64,000 nucleotides of DNA from Macrophomina tecta (Eukaryota; Ascomycota; Dothideomycetes; Botryosphaeriales; Botryosphaeriaceae): contig JAKSGN010000006.1 in the NCBI GenBank assembly GCA_024180945.1, forward strand, positions 1,550,001 through 1,614,000, read 5' to 3'. The position numbers and the translations under genes were made by a program. Positions 46,278-56,874 of the stretch are shown piece after piece. The notes below the pieces were generated by a model. It saw nothing but the letters and a program-made list of their open reading frames with translations, was not told the origin of the DNA and ran no database searches. How positions within the stretch are numbered: the first letter of the stretch is position 1; each line of letters opens with the position of its first letter.

Positions 46278-48317
46278 CCTAAACAGCCCGGTCGCTGCGG
46301 AGAAATAAAACTTCATGACGCGAGGCAGGCAGAGCAGGAGAGGAGACGGGGAGCCACGCAAAAAAGTTTAAATCAGTTGCTCAAAGTAAGACCAGTGTTT
46401 GACCAACAACCCTGCACGCGCATCTGATAAGCACGCGATCTCTATCGCCCATGGTACGTAGCTAAGTCTTCTTCCTGTGTACCTTTATTGCCAGTTTATT
46501 CCCACAAAACATACGAATTCTGAAAATGCCAGGGTGTCATGGGATGGGTTTGGGAAGGAGGAGGAGAGCCGAATGAGTGTAAGTACATCCTCCTGCCTGC
46601 TGTCGTTGGTTCGGGTTCGGATGTTTGGCTGCTTTCGGAGAAGACTGCGCGTGCGGGTTACGACGCAGGCCGAGGGAGAGATAAAGGTCGTTGCGCAGAA
46701 AGGCTAAAAGAGTTCGACAAAGAGATTCAGAGGTGACGATGGCTTCTGGCCCTCCCCCTGGTGCATGACGATGAGTTTTGGTTTAGCTTATCGAATCGAT
46801 GTTGTCACGAGGCGGAAAGCCTGGGTAGAGAGTTCGCCTCGGTATCTTGCTGTGGTGGATAAATCAAGGCTAAAAAGCTTGTTTTCTGGGGGACCATGAC
46901 TTGTTGATCTGAAAAGTAAATGTCACGTCTTTTGATGCCCGCCGAGTTAGAGCGAGTTTCTGAAAGGCTTAGTTTTTTTGAATTGAGGTTCTTGGACGCC
47001 GCGTCGGAGACAGCGATGACAGGCGGACCGAATGCCGGGGAGGGTAAGGCTTGGTAATGAAGCTTCGCAGGCAATAATGCTAAGCCAGCCGGCGTGGCAG
47101 ACGAATTATGGTTCCTCTGGAACTTTGAAGCTTCCATTGAGGATAAGAGCGGAGGCGTACGCACTGCAACCCATTATCCAGCGAATGCGCCGGCATCCTA
47201 CAGAGTTCTGCATTGAACTGAAAATACTAAAGCCCAAGTAAGAAGGGGTTGTTTTTCGGAAAGCAACGCGCGTCACAGGACGAAATCTTATAGTTGGCAC
47301 ACACATTGGACAGGCCAGCATCCTATGAATGAAGCTAAAGTTCTTTCTTCTTCGGTTGCGTTTATGCGGATTAGACTGCGTACTTCACGTTGAATCATGG
47401 GATACTACCTCCTTGGCATGTATATTTCGCGAGTTACGAGATCGGCCCTAATATTATTGCAACAGCAAACGCACATATATATACGCGTATAAGTAGAGTA
47501 TTCATCCGGACGTGAATGTTCAGAGAAACTTTGTGAAATTTAATTCTGGGTGAACGTTTCAACACCAACGACAAGGGGAAATTGCAATACGGTTGACACC
47601 GACCTCGCAGTTGGGTCAGTTCGCCGCTCCGGAAACGCGGGGCACTCAAGATACTTACACGTTGCGCCTTGGACGAGGAAATCATACTGAATAAATTAAG
47701 CTGAGGGTTTGATTAGTTGAGGAAGTCACTAACAGTGTGCATGTGTCCTATGGTACCCGTTGGTTAGACGTGAGGATGTGGGTTGGCTCACCTAAGCAGC
47801 GCGAAAACCGCACTTGTCCTGTCCTTAAAATGACAATTATTCGTAGGACCACTCTGTACGCTAAGGTAGTTAGCACGGTGCCACATCTCTTGTGAGTTGT
47901 CGGTATTGTCCAATGTGAAATCTTGGAAGTGTGAAAGAGTCTATGCTAGCACTGGCTCCGGATGATTCACTAATGACGTGTTTTTGTGATCGCATGCTTA
48001 GAACGATCACCCTTCAGCATTGCGCTGTATATTTTTATGTCAGAGAAAGAGATGACTGAGAGACCGTTATATTGCTCACAGTGTTAAGGTCTTTCGAGTG
48101 TTTGGTTGACCGTCCGTCTATCCAGTTCTTTGCTCTTTCCCTCCCCACTCCCCCCCTTTCTTCTCGTTTCTGGAGTATTGCGGTAAAGCATTTAGAAAAG
48201 GAAAAAAAAAAAAAAAGACCCAATAGCTTGAAAATGCCATCTATCAAACTGTGGTTTACCATAAAAGCGGCTCATTGTGTCTTGTTACTCCATGATCCTC
48301 CCACTTAAGGCAATCTA

Positions 48318-50078
48318 TCAAGCAAGCTTAAGACCGTTCTCTTCCGGTTTGAACCATTCCTTCAACAAATCCTGCAGCACATCGTCTGCGCCCTTCTGCG
48401 CCTCCTTCGAGCTAGATGCGCGGCACTCGATGTAGAGTTTGATCTTTGGCTCTGTACCGGAGCCACGAACTGTAAAACGCACATCACCGTCCAGCTCGCA
48501 TGTAATCATCTGACTGTTCTTGTCAACAGGTAGGGTCGGCACCCCATCTTCGGTAGCCGAGTCGTAGCCCATAGTGAGGTCCCGCCAACGTAAGATCTTG
48601 CGGGACCCGACATTCTGCGGGTATGGATCCGCAAGGGTTCGGATGGCGGTGAAAACGGCGTTTGTGGTCTCGGGAGAAGGGGAGACAAGATAAGTGTTTG
48701 CGTCCTCGAAGTTGCCATACTTCTTATACAGGGACTGGAGTTTCTGCCAGGGTGTCAAGCCCTCCTCATTGGCCCAGCGGGCGGCGGCGGTCAGGAAGAA
48801 AGCCGTTGCACCGACAGAGTCCTTGTCACGGACGACGGAAGGGACCATGTAGCCCAAGGCCTCTTCGTATGCGAAGCGCACATCGTAACCGGCGGTCTCG
48901 AGGTCCAGTCCGACGTTGCCAAGCCATTTGAATCCGGTCAGCGTCTCCTCGAATTTGAAGCCTTCAGTGTCAGCCATAGTGGAAAGCATGCGGGACGATA
49001 CAGCGGAGGCAAGCATGGCAAGCTTCTCGATCGGCTTGTCCTTGGGATAGGTTGATAGGGCATGCGAGGCCAATAATACGCCAACCTGGTTGCCTGTAAA
49101 CTGATGCCACTTGCCTTGCACCTTCTCAGCGACGGCCAGGCGGTCAGCGTCAGGATCGCTGGCAATGATCAACGAGCTGCCAACTTCATCCGCCTTCTTC
49201 TGGGCCAGATCCAAGGCGCCCTTCTCCTCCGGGTTAGGGAACTTGACGGTAGGAAACTCCGGGTCGGGATTTGCTTGGGCTTCGACGACGTGCATCTTGT
49301 CTCCGAATCCAAGGTCTTTGACGGCCCGGGTCATGTATGGCAGACCAACACCGTGCATGGGGGTGTAGACGAAGTTCAGATCGTCGTACTGGGGAAGCGG
49401 GTCGTCTTCTGGTACGGAGGAGAATCTGACGGCCTTGAAATAGGCGTCCCGGACGAGGCCCAGAGCGCCTTCAATCAACAAGCTTCCTTCGTCGACTACT
49501 GAGGTATCCCAGGTGACGGGCTCGAGGTTCTGCTCGATGGCTTTAGCAATGCCGACATCGTGGGGAGGAATGATCTGGCAGCCATTCCCCCAGTAGACCT
49601 TGTAGCCGTTGTCCTGGGCCGGGTTGTGGCTGGCAGTGATCATGATACCAGCAGCGGCAGCAAGTTCGCCCACGCCGAAGGGGACGAGGGGAGTGTGGAC
49701 AGTCTCCTCATACCACCACACGCGGATGCCCTTGGCGACCATTGCGGCGGCAGTCAGCTTGGCAAACTTGTCGGAGTTGTGGCGGGCATCCCTGCCAATG
49801 ACCACACCGCGGTGCCTGACGTCAGGCACGGTTTGCAGCAGGTAGGCGGCAAGACCTTGGGAAGCCTGGATGATGGTGAGAGCATTTAGCCGCGAGAAGC
49901 CAGCTTGCATGGCAGCGCGCAGGCCGGCGGTGCCGAAAGCAATTCGCTTCCGCAGGCGCTTCTCGAGCTCCTGCCTGTCGCCGTGGACGAGCAGCTTGTA
50001 GATCTCATCCCGCGTGGAGGGGTCCTTGTCGAGGCGGAGCCACTCCTCGGCGAGCTTCTCTATGGACGGCTGGGCCAT
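48318..50078 (-). CDS. Phosphoglucomutase/phosphopentomutase (PGM2 type)
   Basis: Single exon, 586 residues, ATG at 50078 (MAQPSIEKLAEEWLRLDKD). It interconverts sugar 1- and 6-phosphates (or ribose 1/5-phosphate), linking nucleoside breakdown to glycolysis and the pentose phosphate pathway. All four alpha-D-phosphohexomutase elements are visible: FGTAGLR near the start (48-54), the phospho-serine loop TASHNP (Ser150), the metal loop DPDADR (from 308), the sugar loop FAYEEALGYMV, and the phosphate loop RGSGTEPKIKLYIE near the C-terminus. The WWYEETVHTPLVPFGV and YTPMHGVG blocks point to the PGM2/PGM2L1/yeast Pgm3 branch rather than classical PGM1. The frame stays open for 195 codons upstream of this ATG, but that part has no family similarity and overlaps the divergent gene's promoter. 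Confidence 0.93.
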   Translation of the reverse strand: MAQPSIEKLAEEWLRLDKDPSTRDEIYKLLVHGDRQELEKRLRKRIAFGTAGLRAAMQAGFSRLNALTIIQASQGLAAYLLQTVPDVRHRGVVIGRDARHNSDKFAKLTAAAMVAKGIRVWWYEETVHTPLVPFGVGELAAAAGIMITASHNPAQDNGYKVYWGNGCQIIPPHDVGIAKAIEQNLEPVTWDTSVVDEGSLLIEGALGLVRDAYFKAVRFSSVPEDDPLPQYDDLNFVYTPMHGVGLPYMTRAVKDLGFGDKMHVVEAQANPDPEFPTVKFPNPEEKGALDLAQKKADEVGSSLIIASDPDADRLAVAEKVQGKWHQFTGNQVGVLLASHALSTYPKDKPIEKLAMLASAVSSRMLSTMADTEGFKFEETLTGFKWLGNVGLDLETAGYDVRFAYEEALGYMVPSVVRDKDSVGATAFFLTAAARWANEEGLTPWQKLQSLYKKYGNFEDANTYLVSPSPETTNAVFTAIRTLADPYPQNVGSRKILRWRDLTMGYDSATEDGVPTLPVDKNSQMITCELDGDVRFTVRGSGTEPKIKLYIECRASSSKEAQKGADDVLQDLLKEWFKPEENGLKLA

Positions 50079-50689
50079 GGCAGACGGAACGCGAGGGATG
50101 GCGCTCCTAGCTCTTTTGAGATGCAGGAATGATTCAGGGCGGGGGGTGTCTGGTGGTGTTTGCTTCGGCAAGCGCGCGGGAAAGGGTGGGCCCTTGGGGT
50201 TTCCTCGGCCGGCAGGCACGCCTTTTGAGGGAGCACCGGCTGGCGGGTGGATGGAGCGAAGTCTGTCTGCAGATGCTGAGAAGAGAACGAAACGGCTTGG
50301 CCTGGCGGCTGTCGGACGCCGCTCGATCACGCGAGAGATGGAAACTTCTACTGCATGCACACGCCGGCCGGCGGGCAGGAAGCAGCAGCCCACCTGCGCT
50401 CGCTGGGGCAGGACTCTGGCTGCGGACCGGGCGCTCGCGATGCCGTGCTTGGCCGGCAGGGAAAAGCGACGGGCGGGCGAGTGGTGGTGGGGAGAGCCGC
50501 AATGTGTCTGCCTACTGTCTCCTGACCGATAAGGCGCCTCGTCCGCCCTCGTCTGCGCCCGCCTCGCTGCTGGAGCACACGTTAATCCGGCCTCATCGCG
50601 CCAGCCTTTCTTCTCCGCTCTGCCATGCCCGCCGCCCAGTAGTCCTCTGCCGACCTCGCGCACGCCTGCCTCCCCCCTCGCCGGCCGCC
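50079..50689. promoter_or_regulatory. Divergent promoter region PGM / desaturase
   Basis: 611 bp between two divergent start codons. GC-rich, with C-rich pyrimidine stretches shortly before the desaturase ATG. Open frames run through it on both strands but lack similarity to anything recognised. Promoter role inferred. Confidence 0.45.
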
Positions 50690-52459
50690 ATGCCGTCCTC
50701 CGCCCCGAGCCAAGCCACCGCCCGCAAGGATCGCGTCTACACCCGTCCAGAGATCGAGGCGCTGATCGCCGAAGGCCGACACATCGTGCTCGTCGACGGC
50801 CGTGTCCTCAGGTGCGATGCCTGGATGAAGTATCACCCTGGCGGCGACAAGGCAATCAAGCACATGGTCGGCAGAGATGCCACCGACGAGGTCACCGTGT
50901 ACGCTCCAGCTCTGCTCCCATTGCCCGTCCGCCGAGCGTGCTAACACTCTCCGCCCTGCAGCCTTCACTCGCCCGAGGCCAAGCAACGCATGAAGGCCTT
51001 CGAAATCGGCCGCATCGAGGGCCGCTGGTCCAACTTCCTGCCGCCCATCCAGGGTGGGAAATTTCGCACAAAGGCAGAGCTGGATGCGCTCGGGCCTGAA
51101 GCTGTGTACCCAGACCCGGAAGAGGACGACTCAAGCCAAGGGAGCTCCGATGCCTCGCCCATCTTCGAGCCCGCCGACCAAGACGCCGTCAGACGCCGCA
51201 GGAATGGCAGCACCTTCACTCGAGCTTCCTCCCCCACCTCCGTCTCGTCCGTGGAGCTCGCAGAGCCCGAGAAGAAACCCAAGATGTCGTTCCTCGACAT
51301 CAAGACACAGCAGGAGATTTCGCTGGACCTGGCTAAATACCCTCCCTTGAGCCCCGAGGTGCAGGACGAAATCGTCCGCAAGTACCGCGCCCTGGACGAG
51401 AGAATCAAGGCTGAAGGTCTGTACCAATGCCGGTACACATCATACCTGATTGAGCTCTCAAGATATGCCACTTTCTTTGCCCTGTTCCTGTATTTCCTGC
51501 ACGCCGGCTGGTACTGCACTAGCGCCCTTTTTCTCGGCTGCTTCTGGCATCAGCTCGTCTTTTCTGCCCATGATGCTGGCCACATGGGAATCACCCATGA
51601 TTATCACACAGATTCCGTCATTGGCATCGTCATCGCCGACTTCCTCGGCGGTCTTAGCCTAGGTTGGTGGAAGCGTAACCACAACGTCCACCACATTGTC
51701 ACCAACCATGTGGAGCATGACCCGGATATCCAACACCTGCCTTTCTTTGCCATTTCCCACCGTTTCTTTGATTCTCTCACATCCACGTATTACGACAAGG
51801 TGCTGCAGTACGATGCCTTCGCAAAGGTCTTCCTCCGTTTCCAGGACTTCCTCTACTACCCTATTCTTTGCTTTGGCCGCTTCAATCTGTACAGATTGAG
51901 CTGGGAGTACCTCCTGGGCAGTCAGGCGCAGCGTCGCGGTCCTGCATGGTGGCACAGATGGCTGGAGATCGCCGGCCAGATCTTCTTCTGGTACTGGCTT
52001 GGTTACCGCACTGTGTACAAGTCAATTCCCACGGGCTGGGACCGCTTCTTATTTGTCATGATCAGCCATATGGTGACGATGCCCGTGCACGTACAGATCA
52101 CGCTGTCGCACTTTGCCATGAGCACCTCAGACCTGGGCGCTCATGAGAGCTTTCCCCAGAAGATGTTGCGTACCACCATGGACGTCGACTGCCCAGAGTG
52201 GCTCGACTTCTTCCACGGCGGCCTCCAATTCCAGGCTGTCCACCACCTCTACCCGCGCATTCCGCGCCATAATCTGCGTCGCACCCAGCGCCTGGTCATG
52301 GAGTTTTGTGACGACGTCAAGATCCCTTATGCCCTCTATGGCTTCGCAGATGGCAATAAGAAGGTCATCGGCCGCCTGGGTGATGTAGCTAGGCAGGCCA
52401 CGATTCTGGCAGCGTGCCAGAAGAGCATGGTCGAGCGTGGAGATTATGGTATGCATTGA
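50690..52459 (+). CDS. Delta8-sphingolipid desaturase (cytochrome b5 fusion)
   Basis: Two exons, 50690-50898 and 50962-52459 (63-nt intron with donor GTACGC); 568 residues. It introduces the Delta8 double bond into the long-chain base of fungal glucosylceramides in the ER. The N-terminus is a cytochrome b5 domain with the haem motif HPGG (49-52). The splice joins DEVT-V-LHSPEAKQRM, matching the family. The front-end desaturase core shows three His boxes: HDAGH (273-277), HNVHH (310-314) and QAVHH (494-498), with a Gln in place of the first His of box 3, typical of b5-fused front-end enzymes. Hydrophobic segments lie between boxes 2 and 3 and before box 1. Residues ~105-165 form a Ser/Glu-rich linker. 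Delta6/Delta5 fatty-acid front-end desaturases are the alternative; fungal context favours Delta8. Confidence 0.9.
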
Positions 52460-52816
52460 TTGTCGGATCATCTCTCGTTGTTTAGTATTGGGAATCAAGT
52501 GATAGAACGCCATATCACCACATAGACTATGTCATTCTTTGAGTTCCACACCGTCTTTCTTTTGAATGCGAAGCTACCCCATCATAGCAGACCATCGGTT
52601 CAGTTCACGATCAGAGTAAACAGAATTAAGGACGATTAATTTGTGCAGACTTACTACAGTAAGGTATGGAGGAGAAATTCAAAGGGCTGCTACAACCACC
52701 GCAGCTCAATATCCACCCGGAGGTACTAACCGCCTGTGTTGAACCCCCTTCTACAGAGCCATCACTCACATTTTCGTTACCTCCATCATCTCTACCGTGC
52801 CATACCGAATACTCTC
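52460..52816. other. Convergent intergenic region
   Basis: 357 bp between the desaturase stop (plus) and the stop of the minus-strand membrane-protein gene at 52817. No gene seen; holds both 3' ends. Confidence 0.45.
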
Positions 52817-55119
52817 TCAAACCAACCTCTCCACATCCTCCTGCCGCCCCCTCCCCTCCTGAGCCTTCCTCTTCCCCCTCCAACCCGTCCCCGCAGCTTC
52901 AGGCGCAGATACCCCCGACGGCCCTGTCGGCCACATGCTCAACCGACTGCCGCCCATCCTGGTACATCCTCCTCCTCCTCCTCCTCCTCCTCCTCCGCCG
53001 CCGCCGCCGCCGTCGCCAACCCCATGTTCTCCTCCCTCCCGCACCCGGCCTTCATCCTCGCCGACGACAACAGCAACACCCCTCTCCTTACTCTCAACAC
53101 GACCACCGACGCCGGGAACGCCAGGCACGCCCGCCACTGTTGAGGCTGCGATGGCGGTGGCGGTGGATTGAGATGGGGAGGCGAGTGCGGGGTGAGGGAC
53201 CGATGCTTCGGAAGGAGGTGGAGCATGCGGATCACGGCCGGAGAGGATCGATGCGTAGTCCTTCACGAAGAGGGAGCGGGCGCGGGCGAGCCAGAAGAGC
53301 CAAGCGACGAGGAGGAGGAGGGTGAGAGGGATGGCGGTGGACCAGTAGGTCCGGAGATTTTTGGAGAGGAGGGGGTTGGTGGTGGTGGGTGGGGATGAGG
53401 ATGAGGATGAGGATGAGGTGTTGAGGGCAGTATGCGTGGAGCAGGTGAATGTTGTTATGAGGGTCTGGGATGTTTGCGAGGGCGGTTAGCTGTTGGTCTC
53501 GAAGGTGGATAGCATGATGTTTGGGCCGGGCGGGAGACTTACGGCTACGAAGATGGCGGGGAGGAATAGGGTGTTAAGGAGTGCGATGGTCTTGACGGAC
53601 GCACCATTTCTGGTGGCGGCTGCGGTGAGTTGGGCAGCGAGGAGATTTGTCGTTTGGCTTAAGAAATTGCGGAGCTGGTTTTGCGATGTCAGTTAGTGGC
53701 CTCTCCAGCTGGGAGGAAGAGTGCAGGCAACTCACAATGTCGGCCTGCAAGCCCGCTCTCACCCTTAGCCCCTTCACAACCTCCTCCACACTCTGAGCAG
53801 TTGTTTTCAACTGCTCCACTATGTCCCTCATTTCATCCCCAGCCATCCCGTTCACGTCAACTAATTCCTCTGTTTTCTCCATCATGTCGCCCAGTACTCC
53901 AGCGAACCTCACTTGCCAACCAGACACACGCGCGAGCTCCGCCATGCCTGTTACTAGATTATTCACCTCCTTCGACATCGCATCCGCGCTTCTCTTGTTG
54001 CCATCACCACCAGCCATGATACCGAGCCCTTCATCCACTCTGTTGAATTTGCCCTCGATCTCCTGACTACAGAATGCCTGCGTCTGATCCACACAGACTG
54101 CTAGCAGTGCTGTCGGGAGCAGCAGCGGATGGGCCCATAGCGAGGTACACGCTTCCAGTATTTCTCGCAGTAGCGCTATTTGTGGTACGCCGTCCGACCT
54201 GGCTGTATTTGAGGAGGTAGACAGAAGGTTGGGGCCATAGAGGAAGGCGGTAGTAGTGGACGTGTCGAGGTCATGAGTGAGAGAGAGGCTCGGTGCGACG
54301 ATGGGGCCGTTTGAGGGAGGTTTGGCGATGAGGACTGTAGATCTCTAGTCAGCTCTATCCCACATCTTGTCATAGTCATCGATTGGCCTTAAATATTCAT
54401 GCACGTGAGGGAGGACTTGAAGCATGTCTCTACTTGACGCACAATACCGTTGTACAGGGGCATGCCTGATAGCTTACTTTGACGGATTATTCAAGACGCC
54501 ATGGGGCTATGCGAAGTTGGCAGAAACGGCCAGAGATGCATGCATGCTTTGTAGCGAAGAGAGAACAAGGCGAAACTTACCGAGATCGTTACGTCCTTCA
54601 GAGGTATTACGCCGCCATGCATGGTTGTAGGAGCTGTTCTTGAAGTATGGGAGTGTAGCGGGAGAGAGGCGGAAGTCCTTCTCCATGCGCAGGTAGGATT
54701 CTCTGCTGATGGGGAAATTGAGAGGGTCACTTCCTCGCTGCTCGCAGACGAGTATTCTGATCCCTCCTGTGACTTTGCGGTAGAGATTGTTTTTCCTCAA
54801 GGCGAAGGATTCCCTTTGGTTCAACCAGTCCGCTACATGGTCGTCCTGAATGATGCCGGCGAAGCAGTTGACCCCTGGTTGAGCAGCCTTGGACTGGATA
54901 ATCCCATGTGATTAGGTAGGCACAGCAAGGGTCAAGGCGGCGTACCTCCTCATGCTTCCAGAACTCGAAGAACTGGATGTCTTCTTCCTTGGTGGAGGAC
55001 CTCTCGTGCTGAATAGACTGAAGCGATGGCAACAGATTCTCATGATCCTTCAATCGCCCTGCTCTCCAGGGCTTCCATACAGCCTCTCTGAGGACTCTTT
55101 TGCGCTGTGCGTGAAACAT
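52817..55119 (-). CDS. Fungal membrane protein with KTIAxxxxxFLPxxFVA motif
   Basis: Model of five exons on the minus strand: 55119-54946, 54893-54581, 54334-53736, 53674-53543 and 53464-52817; introns 52, 246, 61 and 78 nt; 621 residues. All junctions are GT-AG and keep frame. Exons 1-3 encode a soluble region (GVNCFAGIIQDDHVADWLNQRESFAL; SLSLTHDLDTSTTTAFLYGP). Exon 4 contains NGASVKTIALLNTLFLPAIFVA, a motif I associate with a large class of uncharacterised Pezizomycotina proteins with CorA-like C-termini. Exon 5 adds a second membrane segment (STAIPLTLLLLVAWLFWLA) and a long low-complexity cytosolic tail with Ser and Gly homopolymers from trinucleotide repeats. No substrate or function is known. 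The 246-nt third-exon-side intron could hide another small exon, and the tail's end is the weakest part. Confidence 0.68.
52967..53013 (+). repeat. Trinucleotide repeat (CTC)n(CGC)n
   Basis: Encodes a run of about 16 glycines on the minus strand within the tail of the membrane-protein gene. A second short repeat (GATGAG)n at about 53394-53416 encodes a serine run in the same exon. Confidence 0.9.
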
Positions 55120-55818
55120 AGTGATTCACTTCGTCGCATGCGGGGAGTTTGAAACGAAACAATTCCAGGCTTAAGTGTGGCATTTTGTACTACGTTTTCG
55201 TGTCTCATCTTTCGCGAGCACACCGGAAATAGATGGATTCCTTCGCTTCTGGGACGAGAAGATCAAACATGAATGCTCGATGGAGGATCAGTGGATTCGA
55301 GGGGTTATCGCTTACGCGACGTATCGGAGCACGCCGTGCGCTTGGCATGGTGGTGTGAGGATTGGGTGAAGGAGCCATGACCGCGTGCCGCATTGGGTTA
55401 AACGACCAGCACATGAAACGGGCACCTTATAATTCCTCGAATTACTCTTGGTCGCAAGAATAGGCTGAGCCGTCCGATACATGCAGGGTAAGTAGAGGCG
55501 GCAAAGGCGTTTCGAGTCGAAATAGGCCCTGACAGAGCATTGACTTGCGCTCTGAACGTATTCAATCTTTGCAGAGGCTCATTCTTCGGCGGGAAGGGAT
55601 GTGCAGCGCTTTTCCGAAAGAAAAACATCTTATGGGATGCATTAGAAACATGAAAATGAGGATGTGAAAATATAAACAGCACTTGAGTGGTATCTGCGCC
55701 TTTTCGAATTGCGTGTAACCCAGTGCCCCAGGTCTTTTTTCCTCCTTGCCGATATTTCGCGCCCAACGCCCGTAAATGCATATGAGATTCCTTTGCCAAA
55801 GCGATCTCTTCGGCCTCA
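55120..55818. other. Intergenic region, 0.7 kb
   Basis: Promoter side of the membrane-protein gene and 3' flank of IMP3. A minus-strand frame that continues past the IMP3 stop is a shadow. A plus-strand frame at 55175-55369 has no support. Confidence 0.45.
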
Positions 55819-56385
55819 TCATGCCCTCTCCAGATCGAAGTCATCGAGCTGATCGCGGTATTGGAGGATATTGCGCTTGATCTTGGACGAGTCGACCCAT
55901 GTAACGAAATCCTCCATGTTCCGGGAAACGAGGAAGGCTGGATCGGTAATGACCTCAGGGCCGACGCGCACATGGCCCTGCTCGATGAACTTGATAGCGG
56001 CTTGGACAGTGTCGGCCATGTGTAGCCGGGTCATCACCACGCCTAGACGGCGGCGTGCGAAAGCCGAGACGGTGACCTTGTGCTCAACATCGCTGAGCTT
56101 GCGCGAGCCGGTGCCGGTGCTAAGGATGCCGAGGTCCTCAAGTTTCTCCAGCAACAGTTTCTCGTGCTTTAGGCGGACGGGATCGGCGGGGTCGAGGTCG
56201 GCGAGGCGGTGAGCCAGTTGGCGCAGACTGCCGCATAGGCGGTTGTACTTGGTGTAGTCTTCGGGCTTCTGGATGGCATAGCGGCGAATGACAGCGGCGT
56301 CGCGGTGGTTGTTGTCGCTCTTGTAGGTCGTGAAGTCGACCTTGCGGAGCAGCTTTTGCTCATGGTGCTTGAGTTTCCGAACCAT
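55819..56385 (-). CDS. IMP3: U3 small nucleolar ribonucleoprotein IMP3
   Basis: Single exon, 188 residues (yeast Imp3 is 183), ATG at 56385. The 33 codons open upstream do not resemble the family. Imp3 binds the U3 snoRNA and helps it base-pair with pre-18S rRNA in the small-subunit processome. The N-terminus [36 protein letters not shown] and then [27 protein letters not shown] follow the Imp3 pattern. The C-terminal half is an S4 RNA-binding domain ([31 protein letters not shown], then a [13 protein letters not shown] end). Mitochondrial or cytosolic S4 ribosomal proteins share the S4 fold but not the N-terminal block. Confidence 0.94.
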   Translation of the reverse strand: MVRKLKHHEQKLLRKVDFTTYKSDNNHRDAAVIRRYAIQKPEDYTKYNRLCGSLRQLAHRLADLDPADPVRLKHEKLLLEKLEDLGILSTGTGSRKLSDVEHKVTVSAFARRRLGVVMTRLHMADTVQAAIKFIEQGHVRVGPEVITDPAFLVSRNMEDFVTWVDSSKIKRNILQYRDQLDDFDLERA

Positions 56386-56537
56386 GGTGGCAGTCGGTGC
56401 GTCTGGATTGAGTGTTCTTGAGCAGAGGCGGTACTGTCGAAGGGCGCCGGGGATCCGGAGGCGGAGATGAAATTGGCGCCGCAAAAAAAGCTTCCCTTAT
56501 CGGCGCTCCTTATCGTGCTTATCGATAGCGACGCTCG
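56386..56537. promoter_or_regulatory. Promoter region upstream of IMP3, shared with a small ORF
   Basis: Only 152 bp lie between the IMP3 ATG and the ATG of the small plus-strand ORF. Contains the near-palindromic CTTATCG/TCGATAG segment at about 56505-56530. Confidence 0.4.
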
Positions 56538-56874
56538 ATGGAGAAGAGCCGCAATATTGCTGCAAGCCCACTCCCACTAGAAGACGGGCTAGAAGCAATT
56601 TCGTCCTTATTCGATAGAATGCCAATCGAGTCCCTGCAGGTTATTGATTGGCCATTTTATTTGGTGATCTCTGAAGAATCACCGTTTTGCATCTGCCCGA
56701 CCTCTTCAACCGTGCACGCGTCCAGCCCAGGCCGTCGCCAGTACTATATCAGTGTCGGCAGTGCTGCAAGCTACCTTTACCACAGTAAGTTGAAGTATGA
56801 GTCCGGGAATAATGGCCTGAGCTCTCATAGGCACTCGCATCGGCACGAATGCCTCGGCTTTCCCAAGTGTCTGA
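56538..56874 (+). CDS. Small hypothetical protein, divergent from IMP3
   Basis: Tentative two-exon model, 56538-56784 and 56831-56874, joined over a 46-nt intron with a perfect GTAAGT donor and CATAG acceptor; 96 residues. The product (MEKSRNIAASPLPLEDGLEAISSLFDRMPIESLQ..., then DWPFYLVISEESPFCICPTSS) looks like a small acidic to neutral domain with a hydrophobic core but no recognised family. Unspliced, the frame runs to 56945. The clean donor, ATG position and closeness to the IMP3 promoter favour a transcribed unit, but coding is not proven. Confidence 0.4.

Larger units (their letters stand above)
45457..48317. other. Intergenic region, 2.9 kb, with simple repeats
   Basis: No supported gene. 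Contains a GGGA repeat (45769-45800), poly-A tracts at 46258-46277 and 48202-48216, and AT-rich sequence from 47.2 to 48.3 kb. The right end is the 3' flank of the phosphoglucomutase gene. Confidence 0.5.
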
